Positions 18,641 to 61,415 of a DNA stretch of 64,000 nucleotides are shown here, in pieces (position 1 is the first letter of the stretch; the number at the start of each line of letters is the position of its first letter). Below the pieces are notes generated by a model. That model was not told the DNA's origin, ran no database searches, and saw nothing but the letters and a program-made list of their open reading frames with translations. Position numbers and translations under genes: made by a program. The DNA is taken from assembly GCA_036245525.1 (NCBI GenBank), contig BTPG01000005.1:310001-374000 (forward strand), in the 5' to 3' direction. Origin of the DNA: Semisulcospira habei. Taxonomy: Eukaryota; Mollusca; Gastropoda; Semisulcospiridae.

Positions 18641-20690
18641 TGGCGAGGCTGAGGAGGTCTGTGGTCCACGAGCGGTTCCAGGAAAACGGGGCGACCAGGA
18701 GAACGGCGTTGGATCCCTGGAGTTTGAGGAGGACTTTGGGGACAAGGACCGTCGGGGGATAGGCGTACGCGATCAACCCGTCCCAGGGGATGGAGAGAGC
18801 GTCGACCGCCCAGGCCAGGAGATCCGGGACTGGGGAGACAAAGAGGGGAAGCTGATGGTTCCATCTCGTGGCAAACAAATCGATCTGAGGCGTCTCCCAG
18901 TGGGCGCAGATCATCTGGAAAAGGTCCTGGCGAAGAGTCCATTCCGTGTGTAACATCTGACCACGACGCGAGAGCGAGTCGGCCAGGTCGTTCAGGTGAC
19001 CCGGAAAGTGTCTCGCTCGGAGGAAGATGCCGCGGGCCTGGCACCAAAGCATCAGCCGGTAGGTGAGCATGCACAGGTCGGGAGAGTGAGTGCCGCCTTG
19101 CTTCTGAAGGTACGCTACCACCGTCGCGTTGTCGGAAAGGACCAAGAGCTCCTGGTCCAGCAGACTCGATTCCCAAGTGATGAGGGCTTGCCAAACGGCC
19201 TGAAGCTCCAACCAGTTGATGTGACAGGCAGACATCTCTGGCGACCAGGCACCCGAAGTCGTTCGGAAGTCCGGAAACAGGTGAGCACCCCACCCTGAAA
19301 GGCTCGCATCAACACACAGGGATAGGCGAGGAGGGGGAGACGCGAGGGAACACCCGAAGCCAGCCAGGCCGGATCCATCCAGCGCTGCAGATGGGGGCGA
19401 AGAAGCGCCGTGACCGGTACCGAGGCTGCCAAGTCGGCGGAGGACGGGCGCCAGTGGAGGGGGAGGTGCAGCTGTATGGGCCGATAGTAGAGACGCCCAA
19501 GAGGAAGGAGATCTGCAGCGGCGTTCATCGTTCCGAGAAGCTGTAGCCAAGACCTGGCAGGAGCTGCGTGTAGCCGGCAAAGGTCGGCGGTCAAGGCGGC
19601 TAACCTCTGGATCCGCTGTTCCGAAAGATGAACCAAGTTCAGATCAGTAGCGAAGTCCATGCCTAGGTGGACGAATCGGCGACTGGGCGAAAGATCCGAT
19701 TACCCTCTGTTGAGCAGAAAACCCAGTCGCCCCAACAGCCGGATCAAGGCATCTCTGTCCGCTGAAAGAACGGTCGCCGATGATTGCGCAAGAGAAGGTC
19801 GTCGAGATAATTGGAAGTAGGGCTGGACAACGACTGACGAGCCTTGGCCACTACCGCGTCCATCAGGCGAGAGAAAACCCAAGGGCTGAGGTTGAGACCA
19901 AACGGGAGGGCCCGGAACTGGTAGACTACTTCGTCGAAGGCGAAGCGCAGGTACTTCCTGGAGGCAGGGTGAATGGGAACATGTAAATACGCATCCGACA
20001 GATCCAAGCTCACGGCGAAGTCCCTTGGCTGAACCGCGGCCCTGAGGGACCGAGCGGTTTCCATGCGGAAGTGAGGAGCCGAAATGAAAGAGTTCAGCTT
20101 GGAAAGATCGATGATCGGGCGCCACCTGCCGCCTGGCTTGGGCACCAGGAAGAGGCGACTGTAGAAGGCCGGGGAATCGTGAAGCACAACCACCTCCGTG
20201 GCACACTTCCGCAGAAGAGCGGAGACCTCGGAACGCAGAGCGCTGGACTTTAACGGGTCGGAGGGCAGGGCGGTCCACAAAGGGGACCGGCGCAGCGGAG
20301 AAGGAGAGCGAAACGAAATCCGAAGGCCGTCGGAGACGGTGGACCTGATCCAGGGGTCGTCTGGGAACAGCGAAAACCACTCTTCGCTGAACCGGGCAAG
20401 CCTCCCGCCGACTGGAGGACCCAAGACGGTCGGCGGGGGCGGAGCTAGGGAGTCAGTGGGCCCGCCCGTGCCCAGGGCGACGGGCAGGTCGGGACCGGGC
20501 GGGGGCAAAGGAGCTAACCTGACCGAGTCGACCAAAGGCAGGGCGGCGGCGGGGGTTACGAGAAGGGAGGGGGTCTGAGGACGCGGGAAGTCCGGAGCCT
20601 CGCAGGGCGCGACCCGCGGCCTTGCGGGAGGAGCGAAAGCGAGAAGGTGCAGACTTGGTAGGCCACCGATCCGAGTTCGCGATCTTAACC
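18640..20690 (-). pseudogene. DIRS reverse transcriptase and RNase H, frameshifted
   Basis: Reverse transcriptase motifs are spread over frames ending at 19744, 19700 and 19115: LVPKPGGRWRPIIDLSKLN, SLDLSDAYLHVPIH, RALPFGLNLSPWVFSR and the catalytic box SNYLDDLLL. RNase H follows in the frame 19580-18381 with LCVDASLSGWG, NWLELQAVWQAL and VLSDNATVVAYL, which hold the acidic catalytic residues. At least two frameshifts (near 19790 and 19350) and a stop at 19700 break the polyprotein. The frame overlaps the start of the recombinase frame. Confidence 0.88.
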
Positions 20691-22464
20691 GAAGACCAGG
20701 TGTCGCCAAACAGAAGTGACCCACCTAGGGGGGCACGACGCAAACTGGTTCTGCAGGTCCGAAGGCATACCACGGCAAGCGCGCAGGACAGCGTTTCGAC
20801 GCATGAGGTCACAATTGGAGGAAGCCGCCATGGCGTTGACAGATGAGTGATAAGCCGCACGATTAGCTACCTCCGCGAGGGCGAGAAGATCTCCTAACAG
20901 GGGAGTGATGGAAGGATGCCCAGCTTCCTCTATCCGCTGCACCGCCGCTCGGGTGACAAGCTCCAGGAAACCGGAACAGGCAAGGGTGTTACGAACCAGG
21001 GCCGCTGTAGCATCCAAACCCCGAGGAAAGGCGCGTTTCAGAAGCGAGGAGCCGCCAGCCTGAAGAACAGCCGCCGGATCCACTGGAGGAAGAGCGCAGA
21101 CAAAGGACTGGGAATGTCCAGAGTACCACTGCTGCCGGAAGGCGATGTCGAGGCCTTGGGGCCATCTGCGGTCGCCGAAAAACTTATGTTCCCTAGGGGC
21201 AGCGAGGAGGTGCGCGGAGAAGGCGTCCCGCATGTCGCTGAAACCAGGAGGCTGAGGAAGAGGCTTAAACTTCTTCGTCTGCCGACCAGCATCGACGAAG
21301 GCCGAGACCTTGCGCTTGAGGAGGGGAGACGGAGGGCAAGCGTCAACTGGGAGGGAGGCGGAAACGATGCGGGCGGCCTCATCCAAGGCGAGCAAAGTAG
21401 CGGCGCGAGAAGAAGAAGGCAGCGGAGAAGAGTCCGAGATGTCCGAAAAGGATGAGCGGGAGGCGGGGGAACGGCTAACTGGGCCTAGCAGGGCAGAAGC
21501 AGAATCCTCAGCCAGCAAACTCAAGGTGTCCTCGTCCCGGGGAGGAGGGGGAGCGGCAGGCGGACTGAAGCGGCGAGAACGGAGAGGTCCCCGAGAGGCG
21601 TCCGGCTACGAGGACGGGAATGAAGGCGACCCTCCCGGCGAGGGCTCCGCGGGGAGCGACGCCTAGGGGAAGGAGACGGCCAACGCGAAGAGCGATGGGG
21701 CGAAGACCGCCGGTAGCGCGAAGAAAACCGCGGCAAGGCCGCAACGAGGCGAGGGGGGCTGGTGGATGTCCGACGAGAACGATGGTGCCGCCGACGAGAG
21801 TCCCACGGAGAGCGAGAACGCGTCGAATAGGGAGAAGCCCTAGAGTCCTGAGTCCTTGGTCGCGTAGCACTTCGTCTCTGAGAGCTGGGCGCTAAAAGGC
21901 GGGCTGCCTGATGGTAATTTGACTCCTCGTAGGAGTCGCAGGCGCGAGAGACGAGCGAGAACTGACCGCAGACAAGGGGCGGCGAGGGTCGCGTCACCTT
22001 GGGCCGAGCTCAGAGAGGACGGCACTTGGGGTCTGCAAGGCAGGGTCAGTTGTCCGAACAGTGCTGGGTGTACGCGTTCTAAGCGGCGTTCTATCCATGG
22101 GGTCCGTACGGACAAGCTTGGTCCCTGCTCCTGACACACTGGGGGACGCTCAGACGGGAGGGTTACTCACAGGTAACGGCCGGTCCCGCCTGTAAAATCT
22201 CGAAAGCTGCGACCACTTCAGTTCTGGCCACGAGGAGCAGAGGTCACAAGAGCGGCCCGAGGCACAGCCAGAGCAAGGGAGGCATACAGCGTGGTTGTCC
22301 GTTGGCCACTGGAAGTCGCCGCAGAGGGTGCAGGTCCGCACTTGGCCACTGTGCGCTCGCTCGTACACAAACAAGCGTACGAGCGAGCGCACGTGGCCGC
22401 GCCCAACAAGGGGAAAGGGGAAAGGAGACAAAGTCAACATACCCAAAGTGAAAACACAATTCAC
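20685..22464 (-). pseudogene. DIRS Gag-like region, broken into three frames
   Basis: Three successive minus-strand segments fit one Gag. The first, 22464-22150, has a Cys-rich zinc-binding pattern (CTLCGDFQW, then CLPCSGC and CDLCSSW). The second, 21997-21521, is an Arg/Ser-rich segment. The third, 21524-20685, is a 279-residue helical domain (FGDRRWPQGLDIAFRQQW). The order Cys motif, RS-rich linker, helical domain, then reverse transcriptase resembles animal DIRS Gag. Stops and frame changes separate them, though an intron cannot be excluded. Confidence 0.65.
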
Positions 22465-23039
22465 CCCCCAAGGTGCGAGCGCCCAAGCACGAGGGCGGCA
22501 AGCAAAGAGACCGCAGCGCAGCCACGCTCCGCCAGCACCCAGCGACCCAACGTAACCTCAACTAAGACGGAGCCGTCTTGCATAACACAAGTTTCAATGG
22601 CCAATCTCTGCATGAAAAACAAAGACAGTTTACGCGCCAGCGCTCGCTACCAAGCGACACGGCGTAGGCCCCAGGGGCCAAGCCGTGACTGGAAACAAAC
22701 GCGGCGTCAGGTTAGACAATCAAAGGCTGAGAAGTGCTCACGACCGGCGACCCGCTTGGAAGCCGGCCGAAGGCCAAACAACTACCTTACCTCTCCGCAG
22801 CAACAGGGACGGGGGACGACACCTCCATACCACAACAGCGCCAAAGGCGGGAAGAGGCCAACCGAAGAGGCGAGAAGGCAGCAGAGGCAGAAGAAGAAAC
22901 AGCCGAAAGGCGCAGCACACGGCCAGAGCCCGCAAGCGAAGCAGGTCCCAACACCAGACAAAGACGGGTTCCAAACCGGTCGAAGTAAACGAGGCCGGAG
23001 GCTAGCAAAAACACGTCTGCACTAGACGAGCTAAGTAGA

Positions 23040-23228
23040 CTAAACTGAGTAATCATCACATGACTCGGAACCGGATGGGCAGTCACGGGAGATCACTCTC
23101 GGCCCCTCTGGGGGGTTCCCCGAGTGCCTCCCGGTTGGTGCAGGGGCACAACGGGTTCCTAGGCTAAAATTGTGAGAGTAAGTAGACACTTCCTACCAGT
23201 CATGTCATCGGTAATGTTTTTGAGGAAA
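23040..23228 (-). repeat. right terminal repeat of the DIRS element
   Basis: The reverse complement matches the ITR-only element at 16505-16690 (shared tract CTCCCGTGACTGCCCATCC) and its last 30 bp match the DIRS left end at 17321-17365 (TACCGATGACATGACTG). It marks the promoter end of the minus-strand element. Confidence 0.8.
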
Positions 23229-23515
23229 TAAAGTGTATAGCTAGTGTTAGGTTATAGTCTGTTTCAAGATAGTGACAGTAATGGGGGTGTTATGAAAGTA
23301 GTCGGGTTATGAAGCACGTGTGTGTGAATGAACGTGCGAGTTAGTTGTATAAGCCAGGTTACGTAGTGTTTCTCATGTTGTCCAATATGTGTGTGTGTTT
23401 AGCAAGTGTTACGATTTGAGTCCTTCTTGTTGTTTAGAGTGCTTGTGAGTCTGTGCGTACGACTGGGGGCAAGTCTGCGTGTGTTACACTGTCCTGTACT
23501 TTAACGCGTACTTAC
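23229..23515. other. ALG8 intron 11, no feature seen
   Basis: This is GT-rich non-coding sequence between the DIRS element and ALG8 exon 11. Nothing is recognised in it. Confidence 0.6.
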
Positions 23516-55470
<31,955 letters not shown>

Positions 55471-56485
55471 TTTGTTTCCTTCCCAAAGGGACCTTACTCA
55501 TCTTCCGCTGAATGAGTTACTCTCACTTTCTCAGAAGGAATCATTGTTACATTTAGACGGCGAGAAGGCCACGGAACACAGTGCCGTTTCCGTACCGTCC
55601 AGTCTCTTTAGCCATAGTCCGTCCCAGGCATCCCCTAAAAAACACTACCGCCCACCAGCCGCACATTTGCCATGCACAAAATAACAGTAAAAACAGCACA
55701 TTTACAGTCTCATTTCTTGGCTATGAACCCAATTCCTTACCAACCCCACACCCAAGCACAGCTGAAAGCAGCGTGCCCCTCAAATCACTACGTTAACGGC
55801 AACTCAACATAGGCCCACAATTGTCCAATGGATAAGCTGAGGATGGTATGAATCAAAGCACCAAACATATCCCCTCTCATCTAACCAGAAAATTTCCAGC
55901 AAATTTCAACATTCAGCCCTACTACAAATTTTTAAACAAGGCAAAAATTATTAAAAAAAAACACCGGCCCTCTTACTGCCTCAACTGCCCAGATTTGAAT
56001 ATGTAATATGACCTGAATCAAGCACAAACCCACAGCTGTGCTGGTTCGATTCCACATTTTGAGATGTAAATTGACAGAGTGTAAAGCTATCCAACAAAAA
56101 AACAAAACAACAGTAGCATTCCATAAATCCTTTATAAATATCCTTTCATGGACAATACATTTTTTGAATCCATGCAGGCTTTAATCAACATAACTAAGAA
56201 ATATATGTGAAATAAGATTTGATGGAATATACACTGGGTGGGCCCATGCCCAAGTGATTTGGGTAGTTAAGGGCTAGCTAAAATTTCACCTACGTAAAGC
56301 GATGTTGACCACTCCTCTTCAGTCTCACTTTCAACTTTCTTCTTCAGTGAGTGGGCAAGGGGGTAGGATTAGGTGCACACAGAGCCTGGACTTGAACAAG
56401 TCTAAGGTGGCAGACGTCAATACATTTACCTCTTCAGGCAGGCTGTTCTATTTTGCAACTTTATTCACAAGTAATGTGAATGCAG
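55471..56485. other. ALG8 upstream region, no gene seen
   Basis: It probably contains the ALG8 promoter. No TATA box or CpG-rich block is obvious. Open frames at 55346-55796 on the plus strand lack recognisable protein content and partly overlap exon 1. Confidence 0.5.
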
Positions 56486-59400
56486 CCTCGCGCTGGGACC
56501 ATATGGCGTTGAGGCGCGTCCCCTGGGTGGTGGATAGGGGGTCCCTCGTGAGAGGGGTGCACCGAATGAAATAAGGTGCCGTGAACCAACATGGTCTAAG
56601 GGAAGGTGACCCCAACAGAAAACCCCTGGTCCTCCTAGTAAGGGGGTTGGGCGTGGGGGTAGCTTCCCCACCCTGCAAAAAAGGAAATAGCTACAAAAAC
56701 GCCGACGAAAAGACTAACAGTAATTCCTTTCCTGGAGGAGGAAGGTTCTTCTACTAGAAGACTTATGACGTCCTGTGGTGAAAGCCGGAAGTCTTCGGAA
56801 GCCACAGGACCGAGCCGCCTCTCTCTATCCAGGGATACAACCATGGGCACATGGAACGTCAAGACCATGTACCAGAGCGGCAAGGCCGCCCAGATAGCTG
56901 CGGAAATGCAAAAGTACAACCTTTCCCTGCTAGGCATCAGTGAAGCCAGATGGACGCAGTCTGGCCAGAAAAGGCTGTTAAGTGGGGAGATGATTCTGTA
57001 TTCAGGTCATGAAGAGGAGAATGCCCCCCATACAGAAGGAGTAGCACTCATGCTGTCACCAGTGGCACAGAGAGCGCTGATGGGCTGGGAACTTCTTGGG
57101 CCAAGAATTATAACAGCAGCCTTTAGAACCAAGAAAAAGCTCAAGCTGAACGTCATCCAGTGTTATGCGCCCACCAATGACAGTGACGAGGAAGAGAAAC
57201 AAGAGTTCTACGACCGACTCCAGAGTGCCGTGGACAAATGTGCGGAGCGAGACATCACCATCGTCATGGGCGATTTTAATGCCAAAATAGGGGAGGACAA
57301 CACCGGATACAAAGAGGTGATGGGGAGACAGGGACTAGGCTCGGAGATGAGTGAGAACGGGGAGAGGTTTGTAGACTTTTGTGCTCTAAACCGACTTGTC
57401 ATTGGAGGCAGCATCTTCCCACACAGAAGAATACACAAAGCAACTTGGGTCTCACCTGACCATACAACAGAGAACCAAATAGACCATATCTGCATTAGCA
57501 AGAAATTTAGAAGATCCCTTCAAGATGTTCGAGTGAGGAGGGGAGCAGATGTCGCCTCAGACCACCATCTGCTTACCTTAAGAATGAAGCTCAAGCTAAA
57601 GAAAAGCCGCACAGAGACAACAAGAAGACAGCGCTATAATGTAGGCCTCCTGAGAGAAACTGGAGTTAGAGAAGAGTTCAAACTGGTGCTGTCCAACCGG
57701 TTTCAAGCGCTACAGGAGCTAGTAAATGAAGAGGAGGCGGTCACCACAGAGCAGCAGTGGAAGGCAGTTAGAGAGGCGCTGAACTCAACCTGCAAAGACA
57801 CTGTAGGGTTCAGGAAACACCACCACAAGGACTGGCTGTCGGCACAGACCTTGAAGAAGATAGAAGCGAGAAAGCAGAAGAAAGCAGCGGTCAACAACAG
57901 TCGCACGAGAGCAGCCAAAGTAAGGGCACAGGGGGAATACTCGGAAGCCAACCGCGAGGTGAAGAGGAGTATCAGGGCAGACAAGAGGGCCTACACAGAC
58001 AGCCTGGCAGCAGAGGCAGAAAAGGCAGCAGGCAGCGGCAACATGAAACAGCTCTACGACATTACCAGAAGATTGTCGGGTAAGTATGGCCATACAGAAA
58101 GACCAGTAAAAGACAAAGAAGGCAAGCCTATTGCAGACAGAGCAGACCAACTCGACAGATGGGCCGAGTATTTTGAAGAGTTACTGAACAGACCTAGCCC
58201 ACCCGACCCCCCCGACATCCAGCCGGCAGAGACCGACCTACCCATCAGCTGTAACAGACCCAGCCGGGAAGAGATCAGAAAAGCAGTGGCATTTTTGAAG
58301 AATGGCAAAGCAGCAGGGCCAGATGGCATCCCAGCGGAGTCTCTGAAAGCAGACCTAGAGACAACAGTTGAGATGCTGTACCCACTGTTTGGAAAGTCCT
58401 GGGAAGAGGAGGTGATGCCAGCTGACTGGAAGGAGGGGTACCTAATCAAGCTTCCCAAGAAAGGCGACCTCAGCAAGTGTTCCAACTACAGAGGAATCAC
58501 CTTGCTGTCAGTACCAGGAAAGGTCTTCAACAGGATCATCCTAGAGAGAATGAAGAGCTCCGTTGACCCCCAGCTGAGAGACCAGCAAGCAGGATTCAGG
58601 AAGAACCGATCATGTACAGACCAGATCGCCACTCTCCGCATCATCGTGGAACAGTCTCTGGAGTGGAGCTCCCCGCTGTACGTCAACTTTGTGGATTATG
58701 AGAAAGCATTTGACAGCGTGGACCGAGAGACTCTGTGGAAACTCCTACGACACTACGGTGTACCCACAAAGCTCGTCCGCCTGATCAAGAGCAGCTATGA
58801 TGGCATGACATGTCGCGTGATCCACGAAGGGCAGTTCACCAGAGAGCTCCAGGTCAGAACTGGTGTCAGGCAGGGGTGTCTGCTGTCTCCGTTCCTCTTC
58901 CTACTGGCCATAGACTGGGTCATGAAGATGACCACAGAGCACAGACGAAGTGGAATACAGTGGACACTGTGGACACAGCTTGACGACCTCGATGTTGCAG
59001 ACGACTTAGCATTACTGTCCCACACTCATCAACAAATGCAGGACAAGACCACGAGGCTTGCTGACATCTCGTCCCAAATGGGCCTCACCATTCACAAACA
59101 GAAAACAAAGACAATGAGGCTGAACGCAACCAGGGAAGAACCAGTCTTGCTTGCTGGCACCCCATTGGAGGAGGTGGAGTCCTTCACCTATCTCGGGAGC
59201 ATCATAGACAAAAAAGGCGGCACTGATGCAGATGTCAGAGCACGAATCGGTAAAGCCAGAGCAGCCTTTCTCCAGTTGAAAAAAGTGTGGAGTTCCAGAG
59301 AGCTGTCACAACACACCAAAGTCCGGATTTTCAACTCCAATGTAAAAGCAGTTCTCCTATATGGAGCAGAGACATGGAGATTGACAAAAACCACAGTCAA

Positions 59401-59788
59401 CAGAGTACAGACCTTCATGAACAGTTGCCTTAGAAGAATTTTGAAAATCCACTGGCCAGAGAAGATCAGCAACGTCAGACTCTGGGAGAGAACAGAGCAG
59501 ATAACAGCAGAGAATGAAATTGGGCGAAAAAGATGGGGATGGATCGGTCACAGTCTGAGAAAGCCAGCTTCCAGTATCACTAGGCAGGCATTGTCATGGA
59601 ACCCCCAGGGAAAGAGGAAAAGAGGTAGGCCGAGAAACTCCTGGCGTCGAGACCTCCAAGCAGACATCAAGAGACTGGGAACCACCTGGAGTAGAATCGA
59701 AGGAGAAGCACAGGACAGGAGTTGCTGGAGGTCTCTCGTCGACGGCCTATACCCGGGTAGGGGTGACAGACGTAAGTAAGTAAGTAAG
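56486..59788 (+). mobile_element. full-length non-LTR retrotransposon (LINE), 14-bp TSD
   Basis: TAATGTGAATGCAG is duplicated at 56472-56485 and 59789-59802. The element starts CCTCGCGCTGGGACC and ends in (GTAA)n. It has a single long open frame and exact target repeats, so the insertion looks recent. The clade is not assigned. Confidence 0.95.
56765..59779 (+). CDS. LINE endonuclease / reverse transcriptase polyprotein
   Basis: 1004 residues without stops; an alternative start at residue 27 (MGTWNVKTMYQSG) opens the endonuclease domain directly. The apurinic-type endonuclease (about 27-275) shows LLGISEARW, ITIVMGDFNAKIG, QIDHICIS and SDHHLL. The reverse transcriptase (about 500-800) shows YRGITLLSVPGKVFNRII, QAGFRKNRSCTDQI, VDYEKAFDSVDR, VRQGCLLSPFLF and, at the active site, DVADDLALL, where the residue before ADD is Val rather than the usual Phe/Tyr. 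The C-terminal part has RWGWIGHSLRKP and GKRKRGRPRNSWRRDL, typical of this LINE group. It is the source type of the short derivative at 52736-53474. Confidence 0.95.
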   Translation: MTSCGESRKSSEATGPSRLSLSRDTTMGTWNVKTMYQSGKAAQIAAEMQKYNLSLLGISEARWTQSGQKRLLSGEMILYSGHEEENAPHTEGVALMLSPVAQRALMGWELLGPRIITAAFRTKKKLKLNVIQCYAPTNDSDEEEKQEFYDRLQSAVDKCAERDITIVMGDFNAKIGEDNTGYKEVMGRQGLGSEMSENGERFVDFCALNRLVIGGSIFPHRRIHKATWVSPDHTTENQIDHICISKKFRRSLQDVRVRRGADVASDHHLLTLRMKLKLKKSRTETTRRQRYNVGLLRETGVREEFKLVLSNRFQALQELVNEEEAVTTEQQWKAVREALNSTCKDTVGFRKHHHKDWLSAQTLKKIEARKQKKAAVNNSRTRAAKVRAQGEYSEANREVKRSIRADKRAYTDSLAAEAEKAAGSGNMKQLYDITRRLSGKYGHTERPVKDKEGKPIADRADQLDRWAEYFEELLNRPSPPDPPDIQPAETDLPISCNRPSREEIRKAVAFLKNGKAAGPDGIPAESLKADLETTVEMLYPLFGKSWEEEVMPADWKEGYLIKLPKKGDLSKCSNYRGITLLSVPGKVFNRIILERMKSSVDPQLRDQQAGFRKNRSCTDQIATLRIIVEQSLEWSSPLYVNFVDYEKAFDSVDRETLWKLLRHYGVPTKLVRLIKSSYDGMTCRVIHEGQFTRELQVRTGVRQGCLLSPFLFLLAIDWVMKMTTEHRRSGIQWTLWTQLDDLDVADDLALLSHTHQQMQDKTTRLADISSQMGLTIHKQKTKTMRLNATREEPVLLAGTPLEEVESFTYLGSIIDKKGGTDADVRARIGKARAAFLQLKKVWSSRELSQHTKVRIFNSNVKAVLLYGAETWRLTKTTVNRVQTFMNSCLRRILKIHWPEKISNVRLWERTEQITAENEIGRKRWGWIGHSLRKPASSITRQALSWNPQGKRKRGRPRNSWRRDLQADIKRLGTTWSRIEGEAQDRSCWRSLVDGLYPGRGDRRK

Positions 59789-59910
59789 TAATGTGAATGC
59801 AGGCCTTCCGGGTCATCACACATAGTTCAATTTCCCCGGAGGACTTCGTTTTGCCTTTTCTGGGCCTACATGTAGGATGATAAGCCCAGAGCTTGGGCTA
59901 TAGTTCACAG

Positions 59911-60124
59911 GATAACCCTCTTAACCCCACCGCCGCATTTCCAAACTTTCAGAGGTGTTGTCTAACGACTATGTATCAGTAGTAGGAGATGGATTGATCG
60001 TGATAATTCAAGGGAGTGCCAGATGAGCTTGGCGCCTTTAGGCGCCAAGCTCATCTGGCACTACCCTTGAATTATCATGATCAATTTACCTCCTGCTGCA
60101 GGGTCCCAGGGCTAAATGGGTTAA
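59911..60124. mobile_element. piggyBac-like hairpin MITE, family P2
   Basis: The left end is ATAACCCTCTTAACCCCACC (first TTAA base changed) and the right end is CTAAATGGG plus TTAA at 60121-60124. The hairpin is GTGCCAGATGAGCTTGGCGC and its complement. Confidence 0.78.
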
Positions 60125-60308
60125 TCTATTTAAACCCAAAGCCACTTAACAACATACCAGTTCCAGGAGATGGATTGATCATCTGGCACTACCCTTGAAT
60201 TATCATGATCAATTTACCTCCTGCTGCAGGGTCCCAGGGCTAAATGGGTTAATCTATTTAAACCCAAAGCCACTTAACAACATACCAGTTCCAGGAGATG
60301 GATTGACC
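60053..60308. repeat. 128-bp direct tandem duplication at MITE edge
   Basis: The segment starting ATCTGGCACTACCCTTGAAT occurs at 60053 and again at 60181 with almost no change. It covers the right half of the MITE and the first part of the next partial MITE, so it duplicated after insertion. Confidence 0.9.
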
Positions 60309-60663
60309 ATGATAATTCAAGGATAGTTTCAGATTAGCTTGGTGCCATCTTTCACTACCCTTAAACTATCATGGTCGATTCATCTCCTGCTGTAGTGCGT
60401 TGAGGCTCAATCATGGCTTTGATCTTTTCAGTCACTGAAGCCACGGGCAGAGAGAGTGTACACAACATATTTCCTGATGTACTGTATCAGCGTTGACAGC
60501 TAACTGTAGTACCAGCATGTCACTGTACGCGCACGCACAAGGAAGCTATTTCTCGCACACATATTCCAACACATAAATTGGAACCTTGCACACACACACA
60601 CAAGAGAGTGAGAGAGAGAGAGAGCGAGAGACTCAGAGGTTGAGCAGGAAAGAATGAGAGTTG

Positions 60664-60845
60664 AACCCTTTAAGCCCTAAGGTCCCATTTCTCAACTTTT
60701 GGTGGTGTTGCCTAATGACTATGTACTAGTTGCAGGAGATTGATTGACCATGATAAATTCAAGGGTAGTGCCAGATTAGCTTGGTGCCTTGAATTATCAC
60801 GGTCAATCAATCTCCTGCTGTAGGGACTCGGGGCTAAATAGGTTA
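60664..60845. mobile_element. piggyBac-like MITE, family P2, hairpin arm lost
   Basis: Left CCCTTTAAGCCCTAAGGTCCC, right CTCGGGGCTAAATAGG plus TTAA. Only one arm of the central hairpin remains. A further half copy lies at 60300-60400. Confidence 0.65.
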
Positions 60846-61019
60846 ACAAGAGATTAACAAGTCACTGAAGTCTAATATACAAAAAATTTACTGCATACAA
60901 GTCAGACACATACTTCAAGAACAAAATTCCCACATGGCGAAATCAAACATGCGACAATTGTTCACACATTACATCTGCACTTCAGAACAAAATCACAACA
61001 AAAAAGAACACCGCTTTCA

Positions 61020-61415
61020 TCAAAACCAGTCTTTCTCTTTCTCTGATTGCGGCCTGCCATGGTAGCGGTGCTCTTTTCCATCCTCGTTATACCGGTACGT
61101 ATACTTGGCCTGGAAATACTCCTCACTCAGATGAAGTCCTTCTAGAACTTTGGTTGCTGCTTTTGTCAGCGTATCTTTGTCCATTTCCCAAACCTGTCTT
61201 TCATGCTCCTTTTCCACTACGTTTTCCTCTACTGGTTCAATTTTCTTTTGCAACGTCAGGCGGCCATCCATATGCAGGACTGCATGTTGAAAGTCTGATT
61301 CATCAGATGGCAGGCCATGAGGGAAGGTGATGGGCACAATCCTCACTAGGTGCTTGACTTTTTCCAGCTGATGGTTGACTTCAGGGATGTTCTTGTGGAC
61401 CACTGGTGAGAACTT
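61020..61415 (-). CDS. MRPL30: mitochondrial ribosomal protein L30 (uL30m), last coding exon
   Basis: The exon begins after TTTTTTCCAG at 61425-61416 in phase 0 and encodes about 131 residues to TGA at 61022-61020. It contains FSPVVHKNIPEVNHQLEKVK, HLVRIVPITFPHGLP and a charged tail ending in QSEKEKDWF. The VHKNIP..N..L..VKHL.RI.P....GLP pattern is that of animal MRPL30 after the uL30 fold. The tail is longer than in mammals (about 50 extra residues with KYTYRYNEDGKEHRYHGRPQ). Earlier exons should lie to the right and were not recognised. The gene lies upstream of ALG8 on the same strand. Confidence 0.85.
   Translation of the reverse strand, partial: KFSPVVHKNIPEVNHQLEKVKHLVRIVPITFPHGLPSDESDFQHAVLHMDGRLTLQKKIEPVEENVVEKEHERQVWEMDKDTLTKAATKVLEGLHLSEEYFQAKYTYRYNEDGKEHRYHGRPQSEKEKDWF

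Larger units (their letters stand above)
17321..23228 (-). mobile_element. DIRS-like tyrosine-recombinase retroelement, decayed
   Basis: This is a GC-rich block, unlike its AT-rich surroundings, read on the minus strand in the order Gag-like, reverse transcriptase, RNase H, tyrosine recombinase. The ends are inverted: CTCAAAAACATTACCGATGA at 17329 and its reverse complement near 23205-23224. A tyrosine recombinase in place of an integrase, together with inverted rather than direct terminal repeats, is diagnostic of DIRS elements. Several frameshifts and stops show that it is dead. Confidence 0.9.

Noticed and set aside
17497..23086. Many long plus-strand frames in the GC-rich block
   Set aside because: They are antisense or alternative-frame shadows of the DIRS genes. 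GC-rich sequence has few stops.
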